Part shown: one piece after another, positions 1 to 9,239 of the stretch | Numbering within the stretch: the first letter of the stretch is position 1 | Layout of the letters: each line of letters starts with the position of its first letter | DNA from: Methanosphaera cuniculi | GTDB taxonomy: Archaea; Methanobacteriota; Methanobacteria; Methanobacteriales; Methanobacteriaceae | Assembly (NCBI RefSeq): GCF_003149675.1 | Contig: NZ_LWMS01000044.1 | Location: 62,001 to 126,000, forward strand | DNA: 64,000 nucleotides | Reading direction: 5' to 3' | The notes under the pieces: generated by a model | Seen by the model: the letters and a program-made list of their open reading frames with translations, nothing else | Databases searched by the model: none | Told to the model about the DNA's origin: nothing | Program-made: the position numbers and the translations under genes

Positions 1-1
1 A

Positions 2-238
2 TATAAGGTAATGGAAAATACGGGAAGTTTCATTCTTGATAATAGTACAACACTAACTATAGATGGAAAAACAGCACATCAATTCAGATATACAGTAACT
101 TACACACAATATGTAGATACATGGATAGAATCAAATGGACATTACTACCGAATACTAAGTCAAGCACCAACAAGTGTATTTCCAACTGCTCAAGAACAAT
201 TTGATTATACTTTAAATAGTTTAAAAATTAAAAACTAA
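2..238 (+). CDS. C-terminal part of an unidentified protein (5' end outside window)
   Basis: The frame is open from base 2 to the TAA at 236-238, so the ATG at 11 is probably internal and the gene starts upstream of the window. The 75 or so visible residues are rich in Thr, Tyr and Asn and read like the beta-stranded end of a secreted or lipid-anchored domain (IDGKTAHQFRYTVTY, then DTWIESNGHYYRI, then a closing helix EQFDYTLNSLKI). This resembles PsbP-like domains of Methanobacteriales, but that is only an impression. A C-rich plus T-run element starts on the stop codon itself. Confidence 0.6.
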   Translation, partial: YKVMENTGSFILDNSTTLTIDGKTAHQFRYTVTYTQYVDTWIESNGHYYRILSQAPTSVFPTAQEQFDYTLNSLKIKN

Positions 239-256
239 CCACCCATCTTTTTTTTT
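237..256 (+). terminator. C-rich plus T-run 3'-end element
   Basis: AACCACCCATC followed by ten T begins within the stop codon of the preceding gene. The T-run is a typical archaeal termination signal; the C-rich block in front of it recurs after many genes here. Confidence 0.55.
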
Positions 257-431
257 AATATAACACTCTTCTTTTTTTTTAATCCCTTAATTTTTATTTT
301 ACTTAAATAAATCTAATTTTAACTATCCTAAAAAAAAATAACAATTATTATATAAAATATCATAAAAACATATATTTACTTAGATAAAAAAAACATGAAT
401 AAATCAAATAAGTAATAGGAAGATAAATAAA

Positions 432-710
432 ATGTCAGATCAAAACCTTGAAAAAAGATTCAGACAATATGCAGAAAAAGAAAAAGAAACCCTTAAAAAA
501 CATGGAAAAACAACAGATAGCTTTGTAAAAGAAGCAATGGAATGGTCAAGAAGTGTAGAAGGAAAATTAGAACTAGATAAATTTATACTATCAACAGAAA
601 TACTACATATAGAAGAAGAAATAGAAGCACTAAGAAAAAGACGTGAAAAAAAACAAAAAGCAATTAGTGAAATAGAAGATGAACTTAAAAAACACAACAA
701 CAAAGAGTAG
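432..710 (+). CDS. Small charged coiled-coil protein
   Basis: This 92-residue protein is not recognised. It has no signal peptide or membrane segment. Residues about 55-90 are a run of Glu, Lys and Arg with heptad-like spacing (IEEEIEALRKRREKKQK), which predicts a coiled coil, probably for oligomerisation. AGGAAG lies 12 bases upstream of the ATG. The next small gene starts directly after its stop codon, so the two are surely co-transcribed. A regulatory pair or toxin-antitoxin-like role is possible given the AbrB-like partner, but nothing in the sequence proves it. Confidence 0.65.
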   Translation: MSDQNLEKRFRQYAEKEKETLKKHGKTTDSFVKEAMEWSRSVEGKLELDKFILSTEILHIEEEIEALRKRREKKQKAISEIEDELKKHNNKE

Positions 711-917
711 ATGATAAAAATGGTAGAATTAACATTTAAAGAAAAAGTAAAACGTGAAGATGACAACCCAGATAAACCAATGTATGTAAAAATACCACAA
801 CAAATAGTAGATGCATACACACTCCATGATGGAGATACAATAGAATGGAGCTTCACAATAAACTGTAAAAATCAGAAAACAACAACATTCACAAGAAAAT
901 ACAATGGAATGGACTAA
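711..917 (+). CDS. Small AbrB/SpoVT-like protein
   Basis: A 68-residue protein (65 if the second ATG at 720 is used). The stretch MYVKIPQQIVDAYTLHDGD followed by TIEWSF has the pattern of AbrB/SpoVT swapped-hairpin DNA-binding domains, where a KIP loop is followed by a helix and a GD turn. The family is assigned by eye only. Its ATG at 711 abuts the stop of the coiled-coil gene, which suggests translational coupling. A C-rich plus T-run element follows 16 bases after the stop. A DNA-binding regulator or an antitoxin would both fit. Confidence 0.6.
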   Translation: MIKMVELTFKEKVKREDDNPDKPMYVKIPQQIVDAYTLHDGDTIEWSFTINCKNQKTTTFTRKYNGMD

Positions 918-933
918 TAATTTAAGATAGCAT

Positions 934-965
934 AACCTCCCTTTAATCTAATCTCCTCCTTTTTT
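934..965 (+). terminator. C-rich plus T-run 3'-end element
   Basis: AACCTCCC at 934-941 and a second CTCCTCC at 953-959 run into six T. It lies 16 bases after the stop of the small AbrB-like gene and is a double copy of the recurrent 3'-end motif. Confidence 0.5.
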
Positions 966-1129
966 AACTAAAAAATACTTATTTTTAACTTAATAAATTA
1001 AATTCAAAAAACACTAAATAATATAAAAATTAAATAATTAATTAAAATAATGCTTTTATTATATAAAAAAAGAAGGAAATCCTTTTAATAACAAGTCGAG
1101 CATCAGGAAGAGTACTTGGAAGAATATTA

Positions 1130-1925
1130 ATGGAAATAAATCCAGAAAATATAGAAATATTTGTTAAATTACTTCAAGAAAATTACATAGAACTTATATT
1201 GTTAATATTTTATTTATTTATATTTCTACTTCCACCAATAATACTACTACTATCACGAAAAGAGAAATTCATAAAATTCATAGAACGATTATTAAATGTG
1301 AAATTACTTAATGAAAATCAAGATAAAGATCAAGATAGACATCCTATATCATTTAATTATAACTACAAGTAACTACTATATTGTAGTGGGTATTATGTAT
1401 TTCATAGCTTTTATAATTACAATACTTAGTGCATTATTCTCAGAAATTTGTTTTATATGTATTGATTTATTTATATTTTTATTACTCATAGACTTTATGT
1501 GTGCTGCAATAGCATTTGCAATGATTATAATAGGAATTCGACGAAATACATTTAACTCACAGGGAAAACCAGTATTTGAAGATAATATTTTATCAAGAAT
1601 ACCTAAAATAGTTCTAGGTCTAAAAAAGCATACATTCCGGTATAAAAATGATTCAAACATCGAATTTAGTGATAAATATTATTCATCAAAGTCATACCTA
1701 ATTTTAGCATCTATAACAGGATTTATACCACTTGGAATAGGACTTTACACATTTGTAATGATGGGAAATTTTATACTTCTATTATGGGGAATTATAGTAG
1801 AAACATTTGTACTATTTCCTGATATATTAGATAATGTATTACCATTTAATCTTAAAACTCTTAAAGGATACGCACTTTTATATATTATGCCAATAGTTTC
1901 AATAATAGTAACATTCACAATATAA
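1130..1925 (+). pseudogene. Frameshifted multi-pass membrane protein (paralogue of the next gene)
   Basis: Two overlapping frames together encode one protein. The first (1130-1372) gives an N-terminal helix and ends in NYNYK. The second (open from 1302, to 1925) continues with SNYYIVVGIMYF and four or five further membrane helices. Aligned to the intact neighbour at 1987-2718, the two halves fit end to end: NYY..VG.IY, IRRNTF/LRKNTF, DKYYS.(K/N)SYL, GFIP, LLWG, LVLFPD and LPFN are shared. The lesion must lie between 1302 and 1372. A 12-base tandem repeat (ATCAAGAT at 1317 and 1329) is in this stretch. The function is unknown. It could be a real pseudogene, a sequencing error or programmed slippage. 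Confidence 0.7.
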
Positions 1926-1986
1926 ATAGTTTCAATTATAAAAATAAATAAATAAATCGAAAAGATAATAGGAGAAAAAAAAGATA

Positions 1987-2718
1987 ATGACACTTTTAAA
2001 TTTAATTATTCAAGTTAGTTCAATATTTATTTCACTTCTACCATTAATTGTATTTCTTATTTTTTGCAGTAAAAATATTATAGAATTAGTAGAGAATTTT
2101 ACAGGTATTAAATTAATTGAAAATCATATGGATTATGGAAATACTATATTGAATAATTTTTTAGGTTTTATTCCATCATCTAACTATTATGTGTTTGTTG
2201 GTGGTATTTACCTGATTTGTTTTTTAATTTCTTGCATATTTTATAATTCTATTCTTAATAAAGAACTTTTTGGATTTTCAGTATTTTTACTTCCATTTTT
2301 TTATGCAGGATTTATACTTAGTTTAAGAAAAAATACATTTCATCCAAATGGTCTTCCCATATTAACAGAATTTTATCTTTTTAAAATATATAGAATGGTT
2401 TATGGAATACCTAGAATGGATACTGATATTAATTATACAGATAAGTACTATTCATATAATTCATATTTAATGATTTCATGTGTTGTCGGATTTATTCCAA
2501 CAATAGGTGGAGTAGTATCATTATTTATTGGAGTTATTCCAATTTTACTACTATGGGGCTTATTTATGCAAACATTAGTATTATTTCCTGATAAGTATGA
2601 TAAAATATTACCTCTTAACTTTAAAAAATGGAGTGGAGCTATATTTTTACTACTACTTGTTATACCATCATATATTATAACATTTTACATATCAATTAAA
2701 TGGGGTTTATATTATTAG
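1987..2718 (+). CDS. Multi-pass membrane protein of unknown function
   Basis: A 243-residue hydrophobic protein with about six membrane segments (near residues 8-30, 68-90, 95-112, 160-182, 184-205 and 215-238). A soluble loop of about 45 residues lies between helices 3 and 4 and carries LRKNTFHPNGLPI and DKYYSYNSYL. It is a tandem paralogue of the broken gene just upstream, 61 bases away. ATAGGAGA precedes the ATG. No catalytic or transport motif is recognised. Its product sits in the cell membrane; nothing else can be said of its role. Confidence 0.75.
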   Translation: MTLLNLIIQVSSIFISLLPLIVFLIFCSKNIIELVENFTGIKLIENHMDYGNTILNNFLGFIPSSNYYVFVGGIYLICFLISCIFYNSILNKELFGFSVFLLPFFYAGFILSLRKNTFHPNGLPILTEFYLFKIYRMVYGIPRMDTDINYTDKYYSYNSYLMISCVVGFIPTIGGVVSLFIGVIPILLLWGLFMQTLVLFPDKYDKILPLNFKKWSGAIFLLLLVIPSYIITFYISIKWGLYY

Positions 2719-2767
2719 AATAAAGAACTATTCTAATTATAAACCCATTTTTATGATAATATAATCA

Positions 2768-4771
2768 CTATGAGTCATTATATGAACCTTTAGAAAAATT
2801 CATATTTTCTAAATGTTTTTTAAGATAATTACTCTTACATTGATCCTTGAATTTAGATAATATATGTTCATCAAAATTTTCAGGAAAAGAATTACAAAAA
2901 CCTATTTTTAATGAATTTTTTATTCCAATAGGTGTACCAGCTATTTTACTTAATATTAAAGCATTTTTAGCAAATGTTGTCACGCTTCCAGAAATTAGAA
3001 GAGAACTAATTATGCTAGGTGCTGCATCTGCCCAATAATACGGATTAAGAGCATCATCTGAGAATAGATTACCTCCAGTACTTGTAAAACATGTAGCTAT
3101 TCCTAAAGCAATCATCGCTGCTCCCACAGGTATTGCACCACTTGCACATGTTAATACACCAGCATTTATTAATGTTGACCCAGCCAGATCTTCAAGATCA
3201 TGTAAAAACTCTTCTTTAAAGTCATCTGAAACAAAATTATTAAATGCATTTAATAAATCTACTAATAAGTCACTTCTTTCTCCATGATAACAATATCCTT
3301 CAGTGGTGAGTGATATTGCTCCTTTTATTAGTTCATCTTCTTCATCTGTTTTCATCATTACTTTTACTATTCCTGTTTTTAGATCTACTTCAATATAATA
3401 TGATTGATTTGTTGTAGATTCAATAGTAAGAATTCCAGTTACATTATCAATTGTAAATATAACATCACTGTTGTTTAGTCCCATATCTTCATATAATAAA
3501 TATAGAGGACTTGTCACATTTTGTAATGATAAACGTACTGCTTGTCTTTCCCATTCTGGTAACATTACAGTTGTCATGAATCTGAATTGTATTATTTCAT
3601 TTTTTGTTGCATTGTTTGTTATTATAATTCCAAGTGTTGGATCGTATGTTGTTGTATATGTTGCACCTTTATAATTTACTCCAACAAGTAGTTGTGTATC
3701 ATCTCCTCTTTTAAAAGTTATATTATTGTATGCTCCATAATATTTGCATATTTCATCATTAAAGTATAGTATACTTTGTGCTGTGAGAAATGTTCCATAA
3801 GCTGATCTTAGATCATAACGTGTAAAAGTTTTATTTTTATTAATTAGAGTTTGCATATCTTGTTTAGTTACAATTTTATTTGAGATAATATATGTTTGAA
3901 GTATTTGAAATGGTATAATGTTATTATCTTCTATTCCTGATTCATCAGGGTCAATTGTTATTGCCCAATTACAGAGGTGATCTTTTTTATCAATTGTATA
4001 GTTTATAAAATTACTACTAAAAGATGTGTTTATTGGTATTGTATTTCCAAATAGGTTTGTATTCATATCTTTAAGAAACATTTGAATTGTAGTATTTAAT
4101 TTTCCATTTATTATTGTTGAAAAATTTGTTAATATTCCTACTGATGTGTCTAAGAATAGTTTATTTGATGAAATTAATGATACTTGGCTTATATTTCCAT
4201 ATGCATATCCATATATTTTGATGTGTAATATTTGTGCATTATTTTCTGTGTAAAATAGTATTCCTGGTTCTGTTATTGATTTATTTTTTATGTATTCAAA
4301 ATCTTCTTTTCTATTGTTATATAGTATATTTGTATTGTTTTTAAAAGTATTATATGAAGAATTAAGATTTAGATAAGTAGTATTTAAGACAATGTATCCA
4401 TCTTGATATGGCATTGAAAGATCATATGTGAAGTTCATTATTGTTCTTGTTCCTTTTGTTGGCATGTATTCAAGTAATGGACCCATTTTTCCTGTTTCTC
4501 TGTGTTTTGATTTTATTATTAGTTGTGTGTTTTTTGTTGTTTCTATTTCATTTGTAAATTTTTTATGTACTACTTTGTTTTTTCCCCAGTATGAATAGTA
4601 TTCTATTACTGTTGGCTGATTACTTTGTATCATTATTTTTTGATGGTTATCTGAATACATTCGTGTTGTATTTATAACTTTTAGAGTTGCTCTTTCATTA
4701 TAGTATTTTGGCGTGTTATATGAATATACTATTGATTCATATCCTTCTAAGTTTATCTTTTGTATAGAATT
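2768..4771 (-). pseudogene. Downstream part of a frameshifted secreted surface protein
   Basis: This frame is open from 4771 to the stop at 2768. Its first ATG is at 4660, but readable sequence begins before it with LEGYESIVYSYNTPKYY, which continues the repeat pattern of the gene at 4737-5501. There is no ribosome site before the ATG at 4660. The region is about 650 residues of mainly beta-rich, Asn/Thr-rich sequence. Near the C-terminus is a hydrophobic Gly/Ala-rich stretch (ASGAIPVGAAMIALGIATC) and a second one (SIISSLLISGSVTTF), which could be membrane anchors. Without the frameshift, the two parts would form one protein of about 910 residues. The ending is not an ALP beta-helix. Confidence 0.6.
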
Positions 4772-5501
4772 TTAGTGTTTGGTTTTTATTTACTGTAACT
4801 GATTTATTGTTATAAGTAACTTTTGTATTACTCTTTTTAGGATTTGATCCATCTAGTGTATAATATGTTGTTGTATTGTTCCAGTTAGTTGTAAAATTAA
4901 TTATTTGTTTATCATTAACAAGATCTGTTAGACATTTAACTATTGAAATTGGTGGTGTGATGATTTGTTCTGATTGATAGTGAGTTATGTTTGAGATAAT
5001 ATTGTTATTTGTTATTACAATGGCGTTTATCTGTGTTTTTACACATATTGTTAGAACTTCTCCATTTTTGTATAATAAGCTTTTTGATGTTGGCATTGAT
5101 CCATTTCGTGTGTAATATATTTTTCCATCTACATTACTTGTCATTATAATATTTAATTTATTTTCTCGTATTTCTGTTATGTTATGTACTGTAACTTTAG
5201 GTTCTACGTTTGATGCACTTTTTTGTGGTGTTAAAGATCCATTATTATCTTCATCATCTATTATTGGTTCATTAGATTCTTTGTTTGATTCTGTATTATT
5301 TTTTAAATTGATTTTTTCATTTTGAATGTTATTATTTTCATTAATTTCATTATTTTCAACTAATATATCTTCATGATTTGATTCTAAATTAGTTGATAAT
5401 TCAGATAAGTTATTATTTTCTATATTATCATTATCTTCAGCATAAACAGCTGATATTATAAAAAATAATAATAAAAATAGAATAATAACTTTTTTATTCA
5501 T
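4737..5501 (-). CDS. Secreted protein with chitobiase-like repeats, truncated by a frameshift
   Basis: The ATG at 5501 has a strong GGAGG six bases upstream. Residues 1-21 are a signal peptide ending in VYA. An acidic Asn/Glu/Ser linker follows (about 22-100). Two repeats of the CHB_HEX/Fn3-associated type follow, recognised by YYTRNGSMPTSKSLLY and YYTLDGSNPKKSNTKVTY. The frame stops at 4737, inside the end of the second repeat. The sequence continues in the +1 frame, so the lesion lies between 4737 and 4771. As it stands the gene would release a 254-residue secreted product. It probably once encoded a cell-surface protein together with the downstream frame. Confidence 0.7.
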   Translation of the reverse strand: MNKKVIILFLLLFFIISAVYAEDNDNIENNNLSELSTNLESNHEDILVENNEINENNNIQNEKINLKNNTESNKESNEPIIDDEDNNGSLTPQKSASNVEPKVTVHNITEIRENKLNIIMTSNVDGKIYYTRNGSMPTSKSLLYKNGEVLTICVKTQINAIVITNNNIISNITHYQSEQIITPPISIVKCLTDLVNDKQIINFTTNWNNTTTYYTLDGSNPKKSNTKVTYNNKSVTVNKNQTLKFYTKDKLRRI

Positions 5502-5658
5502 AGAAATCCTCCATTGATTTTTTATTTTATAAATATAGATATAGTTAAAAAACTATTTAAATAAATAAAGTATATTTTAAAAAAAATAAAAAAATATTAA
5601 AAAAGTAATCCAGGAATTTAAAAATGAGTATTATATTAAGTTTTTTAAAAAAAAGAAC

Positions 5659-5685
5659 AAAAAAATAAGGGAGGAGGTTAGTATT
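5659..5685 (-). terminator. C-rich plus T-run 3'-end element
   Basis: In sense orientation it reads AATACTAACCTCCTCCC, then TTA and seven T. It lies 14 bases after the stop of the peptidase ALP. The first part is nearly identical to the element after the ALP at 32601. Confidence 0.55.
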
Positions 5686-5698
5686 TAAAATATAAGTT

Positions 5699-8326
5699 TT
5701 ATACTGTGTATTTTACTATGTTATCTTCACCATTGTTTGGATATTCAAAGTTACATGGTGTGGTGTATTTTCCTCCCATATTATTGTAGTAGTTTTGTGT
5801 GTATTGTATTTGTTGTGTTGTCATAGTCCATGTTGGTGTTACTTTCATGAATCCATTTTCTTTTAATGCTCTGTCTGTATTTTTGATTTGTGTCCATGTT
5901 GCCCATTGTACGGCGTTGATGTTATGTGATGGTCCACTTGGGTTAAGACATAGGAATTTATCAGCTTGTAAGTTATATCCTATGATGCACATGTAGTGTC
6001 CTTTTATGTGCCAGAGTATCATGGATCCACTTTGTAGTGCGTTTATTAGTGATGTTTTTGTGTTTTCTATGTTTGTTAGTTTCATATGTACGCTTGGTGA
6101 GTATTTTATTATGTCAGATTCTGATGTTCCATCATATGATGTTGTTTTATATATTCCTGAGAGTTTTCTTTCACTTGCATAGCAATTTAGTGCTTGACTT
6201 ATCATACTCATTGATGTTGGTCCACATGTATATTGATGTCCATTAATCCATTCTTGGGAGTCATAGTATACAGGATAGTATCGTATTTTTCCTGTTAGAT
6301 TTACAACTAGTTTATATGGTGGATTTACTGCATAAAATCCTTTTTTTACATGGTATTCATTTAATGCTCGTGCTATTACATTCCATTTTTCACGGCTTAT
6401 TATGTATTTGATGTTGCTTGATTCTTCTCGGAAGAATGTGTATTTTGGTACAAATCCATATATTTTTTGTGAGTAACTATCAAGTTTCATTACACGAAGA
6501 ATTTCAGAACTTGTTATTGTATATGCTCTGTTTTCATCTGCATATTTGTATGTATCATCAAGTTTGCTTAGGTCTGGTTTTCCATTTTTACATGGTATTT
6601 TTGTTATTATTGCAAGTTCGCATCCTGTGTCATTTTCTATGTATTTTACTTGTTGTTTTATTGTTATGTTTATCTGGTTTGGATGTGTTATTTTAATTGT
6701 GGTTGTTCCTATTTGTGTGAGTTTTGGTGTGGTTATTGTTGTTGTGGTTGTGTTTGTTTTGTATTGTTTTTGGTTTATTGTGTAGTTTATTTGTTTTTTG
6801 TTGGTTGTTTGTAGATGGTATGGTAGTTTGATTGTGAGTGTTTGGTTTATTGTTATTTTTTGTTTGTTTGTTAGTTGTATTTGGTTATTTTTTAGTTTTA
6901 GTGGTGTGTTTGTTAGTATTATATGGTGGTTTTCATGTTGTGTTGTTATGAATGTGTTTTGGTTTAGTTCTGATTTTGTGTTTGCATAGTTTATGATTAC
7001 ATCTGCATCTTGTTGTGCTTTTTCATCTACAAATTTTGATTCGTTTATTTGGATGTATCCATTGTTGTTGTATGTGTTTGCTGCTCGTTGTGCTTTGTTT
7101 TGTATGGATTTTACATTTTTAATTATGATTTTTCCATGATCGTTATAGTTTACTCCACCATTTGCTTTTGCTGTGTTTGTTGTGTGGTTTGATCCTTTGA
7201 TTGTCATGTTTCCAAGGTTGTAGTTTACTGCTCCTCTTTGTGCTGTGTTTTGTTGGTGTTTTGCTTTTTGAATGTTGATTATTGCGTTTTTGTTGTTGTA
7301 GTTACATCCCCCGTTTTGTGCTGTGTTCATATTTAGTGTGGAATCATAGATGTTTATTGTTCCTTTGTTGTTGTAGTTACATCCTCCGAGTTTTGTTGCT
7401 GTGTTTTGTTTGTGTGTTGTTTTATTTATGATGAGTGTTTTATAATTTGCATTTACAGCTCCTCGTGTTGCTTGGTTGTTGTAGATGTCTGATGATTGTA
7501 TTCGTAGTGTTTGAAGATTCATATTTACTCCACCATTTTCATATGCTTTATTGTATTTTAGAATGGTGCTTGTGATGTTTAATGTTCCATTGTTATAGTT
7601 TACAGCTCCGTTTTTTGCACTATTGTATGAGAAGTATGATTTTGTTATGTTTATTGTTCCTGTGTTGTATATTACTCCTCCATTTGTTGCATTGTTGTTT
7701 GAAAATGATGAGTTTAGTATTTTTATGGTTCCGGTATTATATATTACTCCACCGTTTATTGCACTACTATTTAGAAATATTGAATCGTATATGTTTATTG
7801 TTCCTTGGTTGTTAATTACGGCTCCATTTGTGCTTTTTGCATATCTGATTTTAAAGTTGTATAATTCTAGTGTGTATCCTTTTTTTACTGTTATGAAGTT
7901 TGTCTGGTTTTGTGCATCAAATAGGTTGTTATTTGCATATATTTTAAGGGTTTTTGTTTTTGTATTTCCCCAGTTAATTGGTTTTGTGATGTTGTAGTTT
8001 CCGTGTGTTAAGTTTACTGATTCATAGTTTTTGGTTTGGTTTTCTTTTTTAATTGTGTTTATTTGTTGTGTTAGTTGTGTGTATCCTTTTATATTGGTTG
8101 TGGAGTTTTGTGTTTCTTTTTCTTTTTTTATGTTTTTTGTATTTGTTTTTATTATTTTTTGTTCTGTGGTTGTTTTCAGTGTTTTTGTTGTGTCTTTTAG
8201 TATTTGTGTTGTATTTTGTTGTATGTTATGTTGTGTGTCTGTTGTGTTTGTTGCATTTATACTTGTTAGTGTTAGTAGTGTTATTATTGTAATTAAAATA
8301 AGTATTATGAAATGTTTGGTTTTCAT
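5699..8326 (-). CDS. Adhesin-like protein with C-terminal C39/C71-type cysteine peptidase
   Basis: An 875-residue exported protein. Residues 1-25 are a signal peptide (ends SINA), and 26-90 are a Thr/Lys/Gln-rich spacer. Residues about 100-430 are beta-helix repeats of the GGVIYN/GGCNYN type, followed by an Ig-like stretch of about 100 residues. The last 300 residues are a cysteine peptidase domain. YTCGPTSMSM places the likely nucleophile at Cys701, GHYMCIIGYN places His777, and Asp789 or Asn795 could be the third residue. The domain resembles peptidase families C39 and C71; C71 contains the pseudomurein endoisopeptidases PeiW and PeiP. If it is C71, the target would be the peptide cross-bridges of pseudomurein. 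GAGGTG lies 12 bases before the ATG. Confidence 0.75.
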   Translation of the reverse strand: MKTKHFIILILITIITLLTLTSINATNTTDTQHNIQQNTTQILKDTTKTLKTTTEQKIIKTNTKNIKKEKETQNSTTNIKGYTQLTQQINTIKKENQTKNYESVNLTHGNYNITKPINWGNTKTKTLKIYANNNLFDAQNQTNFITVKKGYTLELYNFKIRYAKSTNGAVINNQGTINIYDSIFLNSSAINGGVIYNTGTIKILNSSFSNNNATNGGVIYNTGTINITKSYFSYNSAKNGAVNYNNGTLNITSTILKYNKAYENGGVNMNLQTLRIQSSDIYNNQATRGAVNANYKTLIINKTTHKQNTATKLGGCNYNNKGTINIYDSTLNMNTAQNGGCNYNNKNAIINIQKAKHQQNTAQRGAVNYNLGNMTIKGSNHTTNTAKANGGVNYNDHGKIIIKNVKSIQNKAQRAANTYNNNGYIQINESKFVDEKAQQDADVIINYANTKSELNQNTFITTQHENHHIILTNTPLKLKNNQIQLTNKQKITINQTLTIKLPYHLQTTNKKQINYTINQKQYKTNTTTTTITTPKLTQIGTTTIKITHPNQINITIKQQVKYIENDTGCELAIITKIPCKNGKPDLSKLDDTYKYADENRAYTITSSEILRVMKLDSYSQKIYGFVPKYTFFREESSNIKYIISREKWNVIARALNEYHVKKGFYAVNPPYKLVVNLTGKIRYYPVYYDSQEWINGHQYTCGPTSMSMISQALNCYASERKLSGIYKTTSYDGTSESDIIKYSPSVHMKLTNIENTKTSLINALQSGSMILWHIKGHYMCIIGYNLQADKFLCLNPSGPSHNINAVQWATWTQIKNTDRALKENGFMKVTPTWTMTTQQIQYTQNYYNNMGGKYTTPCNFEYPNNGEDNIVKYTV

Positions 8327-8485
8327 AAGTTAGTTTTGCACCTCAATTTAAGTTTTATTTTTTTTAAAATGAAAAAGTTAGAATATAAATATATATAGTT
8401 CTTATTTTATAAAACTTTCAATGTATTTTTTGAGGTTTTTTTTAAAGTTTTAATGATTATGTGTGGTGCTATTATAGGTATTTTT

Positions 8486-8598
8486 GTTCCTATTTTATGA
8501 ACTATGCCTTGTTTTTGTTCACATAATATGAATTAATTTTCATATTTTATGACACATAATAGGAACTATCAAATATTTCATATACACATAATATGAAC
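8486..8598. repeat. Array of five imperfect palindromes, possible operator array
   Basis: Five copies of a roughly 16-17-base motif of the form GTTC-(9 bases)-GAAC are seen: GTTCCTATTTTATGAAC at 8486, GTTCACATAATATGAAT at 8517, TTTCATATTTTATGAC at 8538, GACACATAATAGGAAC at 8551 and TACACATAATATGAAC at 8583. Dyad symmetry and close spacing suggest binding sites for a dimeric regulator. It lies 160-270 bases upstream of the peptidase ALP start. The regulator is unknown. Confidence 0.5.
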
Positions 8599-9079
8599 CA
8601 TATAAAACACTTATATTGGAATATAATAGAAAATCATAGTATTTTAGCCAAAAACATCTTAAAAAACAAATAAAACCTAAAATAAAGCCATAAAATCCAT
8701 TTTAACCCTAAAAACTAAAAACAATAAATAACAAAATAAAAACAAAACTAACAATAAATAAATAATAAAAACAAAAATAAACTAATATTAACTCTAAAAA
8801 TAACAAAAAACAATAAAATAACTAAAATAAACTAAAAATAAATAATATTTTAATGATTTTAATATCAAAATCTTAAATCTATGTAAAATTTTATTTTTTT
8901 GTTTAAAAATAAATTATAAATAATTAAAAACAATATAATATAACATGTTAAAATATAAAAAAAATAATATAAATTATACAGATAAACTAAATTATTTATA
9001 AAAAGAATTTATGTGAATATTATTTAATATTTTTATATTAAGATACTAAATATATTATTAAATTAAAACTATGACATAA

Positions 9080-9187
9080 TTCATACAAAAAAAAAGAATC
9101 ATAGAAAAAAATAAAAAGGAAAATTGTGTAAATTACAAAAATTGAAAACTAGTACTTTTATCTTTTTTTTAAAACATTTTGTATGAA
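9080..9187. repeat. Inverted repeat upstream of the DUF3100 gene
   Basis: TTCATACAAAA at 9080-9090 is the exact reverse complement of TTTTGTATGAA at 9177-9187, and the match extends imperfectly on both sides. The 86-base spacer and the position 50 bases before the DUF3100 ATG suggest paired operator half-sites or an RNA stem. Confidence 0.35.
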
Positions 9188-9239
9188 ATATGCAAAATGA
9201 ACTATATGAAAAATAAAAAGTTAATGTGGGAGATGTTTA

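Larger units (their letters stand above)
8327..9239. other. Long gap between the peptidase ALP and the DUF3100 gene
   Basis: No gene is seen in these 913 bases. It holds an array of GTTC/GAAC palindromes (8486-8598), a strongly G-poor A/C-rich tract (about 8640-8850) with stops in every frame, and a widely spaced inverted repeat (9080-9187) just before the next gene. Promoters for both divergent genes must lie here. Confidence 0.6.

Noticed and set aside
440-856. 138-codon minus-strand ORF
   Set aside because: It is the antisense of two co-oriented genes that have ribosome sites; its Ser/Phe-rich sequence follows from their Lys/Glu codons.
6546-6785. Val/Ile/Phe-rich plus-strand ORFs within the ALPs (several of 60-124 codons)
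   Set aside because: They are reverse readings of Asn/Thr-rich codons and appear hydrophobic for that reason alone.
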